Of a stretch of 64,000 nucleotides of DNA, positions 61,835-64,000 are shown one piece after another; the first letter of the stretch is position 1; every line of letters starts with the position of its first letter. A model generated the notes under the pieces. The model was not told where the DNA came from. It ran no database searches and saw only the letters and a list, made by a program, of their open reading frames with translations. Position numbers and translations under genes: made by a program. The stretch comes from Fimbriimonadaceae bacterium (GTDB lineage: Bacteria; Armatimonadota; Fimbriimonadia; Fimbriimonadales; Fimbriimonadaceae), in NCBI GenBank assembly GCA_023957775.1, contig JAMLGR010000018.1, positions 24,426 through 88,425 on the forward strand. The letters run 5' to 3'.

Positions 61835-62635
61835 TTGAACATTCGAATCACTAACGTAGCGCTCGCCGCTGGCCTGGCCGCCCTCGTTTCGACGGGAGCG
61901 CTCGCGCAGACCAAGAAGGCGGAAACGGGCCTGGTGGGCATCAAGCTTTACGACACGGGTCTTCGCCTGGTGAGCATTTACGGCTCGCCGGACGACATCC
62001 AGGCGGTCTCCTTCGGCGGCGGAGCCATCGGCCCCGGCGGCGGCGGCGGCGCGGCGGGTCGGGGAGCTGGCCCCGGCGGCGTTCCGGGAGCCCCGGGCGG
62101 GGGCAAGAATGGCCCCATGGGGATGGAGGCGTTCGACTTCTCGTTCGGCACGACGCTGTTGCGCCAGGGTTCCCAGGGCTCGGGCGACCTGATGATGGAT
62201 CCGAACTTCGGCAAGCCCCCCGGCGGCGGCGGAGCCGGTCCCGGCGCGGGCCCGACGGGTCCCGGTGGCGGCGGCGCCGCAGGCCTCGGAGGCGGCGGAG
62301 CCGGGACGACCCAAAAGGTCATCTTCACGCGCTGGGTCTACAAGCGCGCGGGCAGCCAGTACGGGTTCATCCTGGACAAGTTCAACCGCGTCGTACAGAT
62401 CGAGGCGATCGGCCTGTCCAGCTCCAAAGTCCGCACGAGCACGGGGCTCGGGTTCGGTTCCTCGTTCGCGTCGATCATCAAGACGTACGGCGCTCCGGAC
62501 GGCTACGAGCTGATGGGCGACAATCTGGTCGTTCGCTACCTCATCCGCAACAAGGTCGCGTTCCGACTGTCGCGTCTCGGCCCGGACAAGCCTCACGTGG
62601 TGACCGGCGTCGTCGTGGCGGGCGGCAAAACCTAG
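61835..62635 (+). CDS. Secreted Gly-rich protein of unknown function
   Basis: A 266-residue protein starting at TTG 61835 with signal peptide (NIRITNVALAAGLAALVSTG, cut at ALA-Q). Two Gly/Pro/Ala-rich low-complexity segments interrupt it at about residues 60-95 and 128-160. Between and after them are ordinary segments such as KLYDTGLRLVSIYGSPDDIQ, FTRWVYKRAGSQYGFILDKF, SFASIIKTYGAPDGYELMGD. The repeated YGSPDDI and YGAPDGYEL suggest two copies of one structural unit. Family not recognised; exported, possibly surface-exposed. Confidence 0.65.
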   Translation: MNIRITNVALAAGLAALVSTGALAQTKKAETGLVGIKLYDTGLRLVSIYGSPDDIQAVSFGGGAIGPGGGGGAAGRGAGPGGVPGAPGGGKNGPMGMEAFDFSFGTTLLRQGSQGSGDLMMDPNFGKPPGGGGAGPGAGPTGPGGGGAAGLGGGGAGTTQKVIFTRWVYKRAGSQYGFILDKFNRVVQIEAIGLSSSKVRTSTGLGFGSSFASIIKTYGAPDGYELMGDNLVVRYLIRNKVAFRLSRLGPDKPHVVTGVVVAGGKT

Positions 62636-62647
62636 GCTTCACCCTGC

Positions 62648-62683
62648 AAGGCCCCTCGCCCATCCAGGCGGGGGGCCTTTTTT
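62648..62683 (+). terminator. Rho-independent terminator
   Basis: AAGGCCCCTCGCC (62648-62660) pairs with GGCGGGGGGCCTT (62667-62679) over loop CATCCA, then six T (62678-62683). This is the best terminator in the window and separates the secreted protein from dnaG. Confidence 0.9.
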
Positions 62684-62701
62684 GTTGACATACTGAAGAC
62701 G

Positions 62702-64000
62702 ATGGGCGACGAGCGCGAAGAAATCCGGCGAAGGCTGAATCTGGTCGATCTCGTGTCCCAGCGCGTCAGCCTCCAGGGGCCGAAGCAGGGGAAATGGAAG
62801 GGCCTATGCCCGTTCCACGACGACAAGAACCCCTCCTTCGAAGTCAACCCCTCCATCGGCCGCTACCACTGCTGGGCGTGCGGCGAGAAGGGAGACATTT
62901 TCTCGTGGGTCATGAAGACGCGCAACGTCGAGTTTCGCGAAGCGCTCGAAATCCTGGCGCGCGAGGCGGGGGTCGAACTCGAGGCGTACAAAGGCCCGAC
63001 CCGGTCCGAGCGCCTGGCCCTCGAGGACGCCATGGAGCACGCCAAGCGCTTCTTCGAAGCCGAACTCAAGCGCTCGGAAGCTGCCAGGAAGTACTGCGCC
63101 GATCGCGGACTGGACGAATCCACGCTGTCCGCCTGGGAAATCGGCTACGCCCCCGACGTGGGCGACGCCCTCGCGGGCTCCCTCCGCAAGGAGAAGTTCG
63201 AGTTGCGGCGCTGCAAGGAGCTTTTCCTCGTCGAGGAGGATGCCTCGGGAGGGTACTACGACAAGTTCCGCGGGCGGCTGATGTTCCCGATCCGAGACGA
63301 GCATGGCAAGCTCGTGGCCTTTGGAGGCCGGGTGCTGGGCGACGGGCATCCGAAGTACATCAACAGCAGCGACACGCCCCTCTACCGCAAGAGCCACGTG
63401 CTCTACGGCATGCACCGGGCGAAGGCCGCGATCGCCAAAGAGCAGCAGGCCGTGCTCGTGGAGGGATACCTGGACGTGATCGCGTGCCACCGCGCGGGCC
63501 TCGAGACCGCCGTCGCGTCGCTGGGGACCGCGCTCGCAACGGAGCAAGCAAAACTGCTGGGGCGTTGGTGCCGGCAAGCGGTGATCCTCTACGACGCGGA
63601 CGAGGCGGGAAAGAAGGCGGCGGACCGCGCGGCCGACATCCTCCAAGAAGCGGGACTCGAGGTGCGCATCGCACTGATGCCGCCCGGCGAGGATCCGGAC
63701 ACCCTCCTACGCACCCAGGGGGCGGCGGCGGTGGTGGCCGCGGCCAAAGGGGGCCTCAAACCTCTGGCCCACCGCATCGGGCAACTCGTGGCGCGGTCCG
63801 ATCCCCACGAGGAGGCCTTCTGGTCGGAGGCGTTCTCGATCCTGGCGGCGTGGCGCAGTCCGCTCGAACTCGACGAGATGGTCGTCCGGCTCGCACCCCT
63901 GTACCCGCACACCAAAGACCCGACGATCAACCAGAAGAGCATCCGGACGGGGGTCAACGAAGCCCGCCGCCAGCGTGCGCGCGACGCGGGTCGGACCCCG
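62702..64000 (+). CDS. dnaG: DNA primase DnaG, truncated by the window end
   Basis: The first 433 codons of DnaG. The N-terminal zinc-binding Cys/His set is in LCPFHDDKNPSFE and YHCWACGEKGDIFSW. The catalytic Toprim core has AVLVEGYLDVIACH and VILYDADEAGKKAADRAADI. ATG 62702 is preceded by CATACT seven bases upstream and follows the terminator. The C-terminal helicase-binding domain is outside the window. Confidence 0.97.
   Translation, partial: MGDEREEIRRRLNLVDLVSQRVSLQGPKQGKWKGLCPFHDDKNPSFEVNPSIGRYHCWACGEKGDIFSWVMKTRNVEFREALEILAREAGVELEAYKGPTRSERLALEDAMEHAKRFFEAELKRSEAARKYCADRGLDESTLSAWEIGYAPDVGDALAGSLRKEKFELRRCKELFLVEEDASGGYYDKFRGRLMFPIRDEHGKLVAFGGRVLGDGHPKYINSSDTPLYRKSHVLYGMHRAKAAIAKEQQAVLVEGYLDVIACHRAGLETAVASLGTALATEQAKLLGRWCRQAVILYDADEAGKKAADRAADILQEAGLEVRIALMPPGEDPDTLLRTQGAAAVVAAAKGGLKPLAHRIGQLVARSDPHEEAFWSEAFSILAAWRSPLELDEMVVRLAPLYPHTKDPTINQKSIRTGVNEARRQRARDAGRTP

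Noticed and set aside
62685..62690. TTGACA as -35 box for dnaG
   Set aside because: It lies only 11 bases before the ATG, and overlaps the terminator T-run; a -10 box would fall inside the gene.

Overview
The window is 64 kb of high-GC (roughly two-thirds G+C by eye) bacterial chromosome, densely packed with about 60 mostly housekeeping genes. I saw no rRNA or tRNA gene, no insertion sequence, no prophage and no CRISPR array. The gene families point to a flagellated bacterium with a Gram-negative-like envelope (FliL-to-FlhB flagellar cluster, MurJ, lipoproteins). It also carries families usual in Gram-positive-type phyla: a G5/3D secreted protein, long-form HPF, a YacL-type PIN-TRAM protein and a VKOR-DsbA fusion. 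Armatimonadota, perhaps the Fimbriimonas side, is my best guess, but that is inference and no 16S gene is present to confirm it.

Layout. 1-5.8 kb: a thioredoxin-fold fragment, a GT-C-like membrane protein, and pheS/pheT on the minus strand separated by an opposite-strand beta-propeller-like gene. 5.9-12.1 kb: flagellar switch and export genes fliL-M-N(Y)-O-P-Q-R-flhB. 12.1-13.9 kb: OsmC, TpiA and a hotdog thioesterase. 14-20.3 kb (minus): ATP synthase genes atpZ-I-B-E-F-H-A-G without atpD or atpC. 20.3-27.7 kb: recG, rhodanese, two unknown genes, glutathione peroxidase, M20 dipeptidase, galactokinase and a small LuxR-type regulator. 27.8-33.1 kb (minus): transglutaminase-like protein, PIN-TRAM, fused ispDF, hpf, DUF1854, comF. 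33.3-42.5 kb: topA, ppa, a YHS lipoprotein, miaB, VKOR-DsbA, mnmA, YtxH and an AI-2E family permease. 42.5-44.7 kb: a Ser/Thr kinase with eight CxxC motifs. 44.8-56.4 kb (plus): secreted protein, guaA, hpt, rho, bifunctional nuclease, ligA, ogg, lipoprotein, G5-3D protein, rsmA, queG. 56.5-61.7 kb (minus): glgA, thiolase, murJ, trxA. 61.8-64 kb: Gly-rich secreted protein and the start of dnaG.

Two features run through the whole window. First, at least a dozen starts have a TANNNT or CATAAT box ending 6-7 nt upstream of the start codon, the spacing expected for leaderless mRNAs. Second, several gene ends hold short tandem repeats of 7-bp period (GGGARNC, ACGAYMA, GGTTTGN) or longer period (38 and 70 bp, CACGCAAAG-like), plus REP-like palindromes. 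Some repeats run into coding ends and supply the last residues of proteins. The most unusual proteins are the kinase/zinc-ribbon/PH-like composite, the c-subunit with sodium-type ligands and a long tail, the PheT lacking its EMAP-like domain, and an OGG glycosylase that appears to start at CTG.
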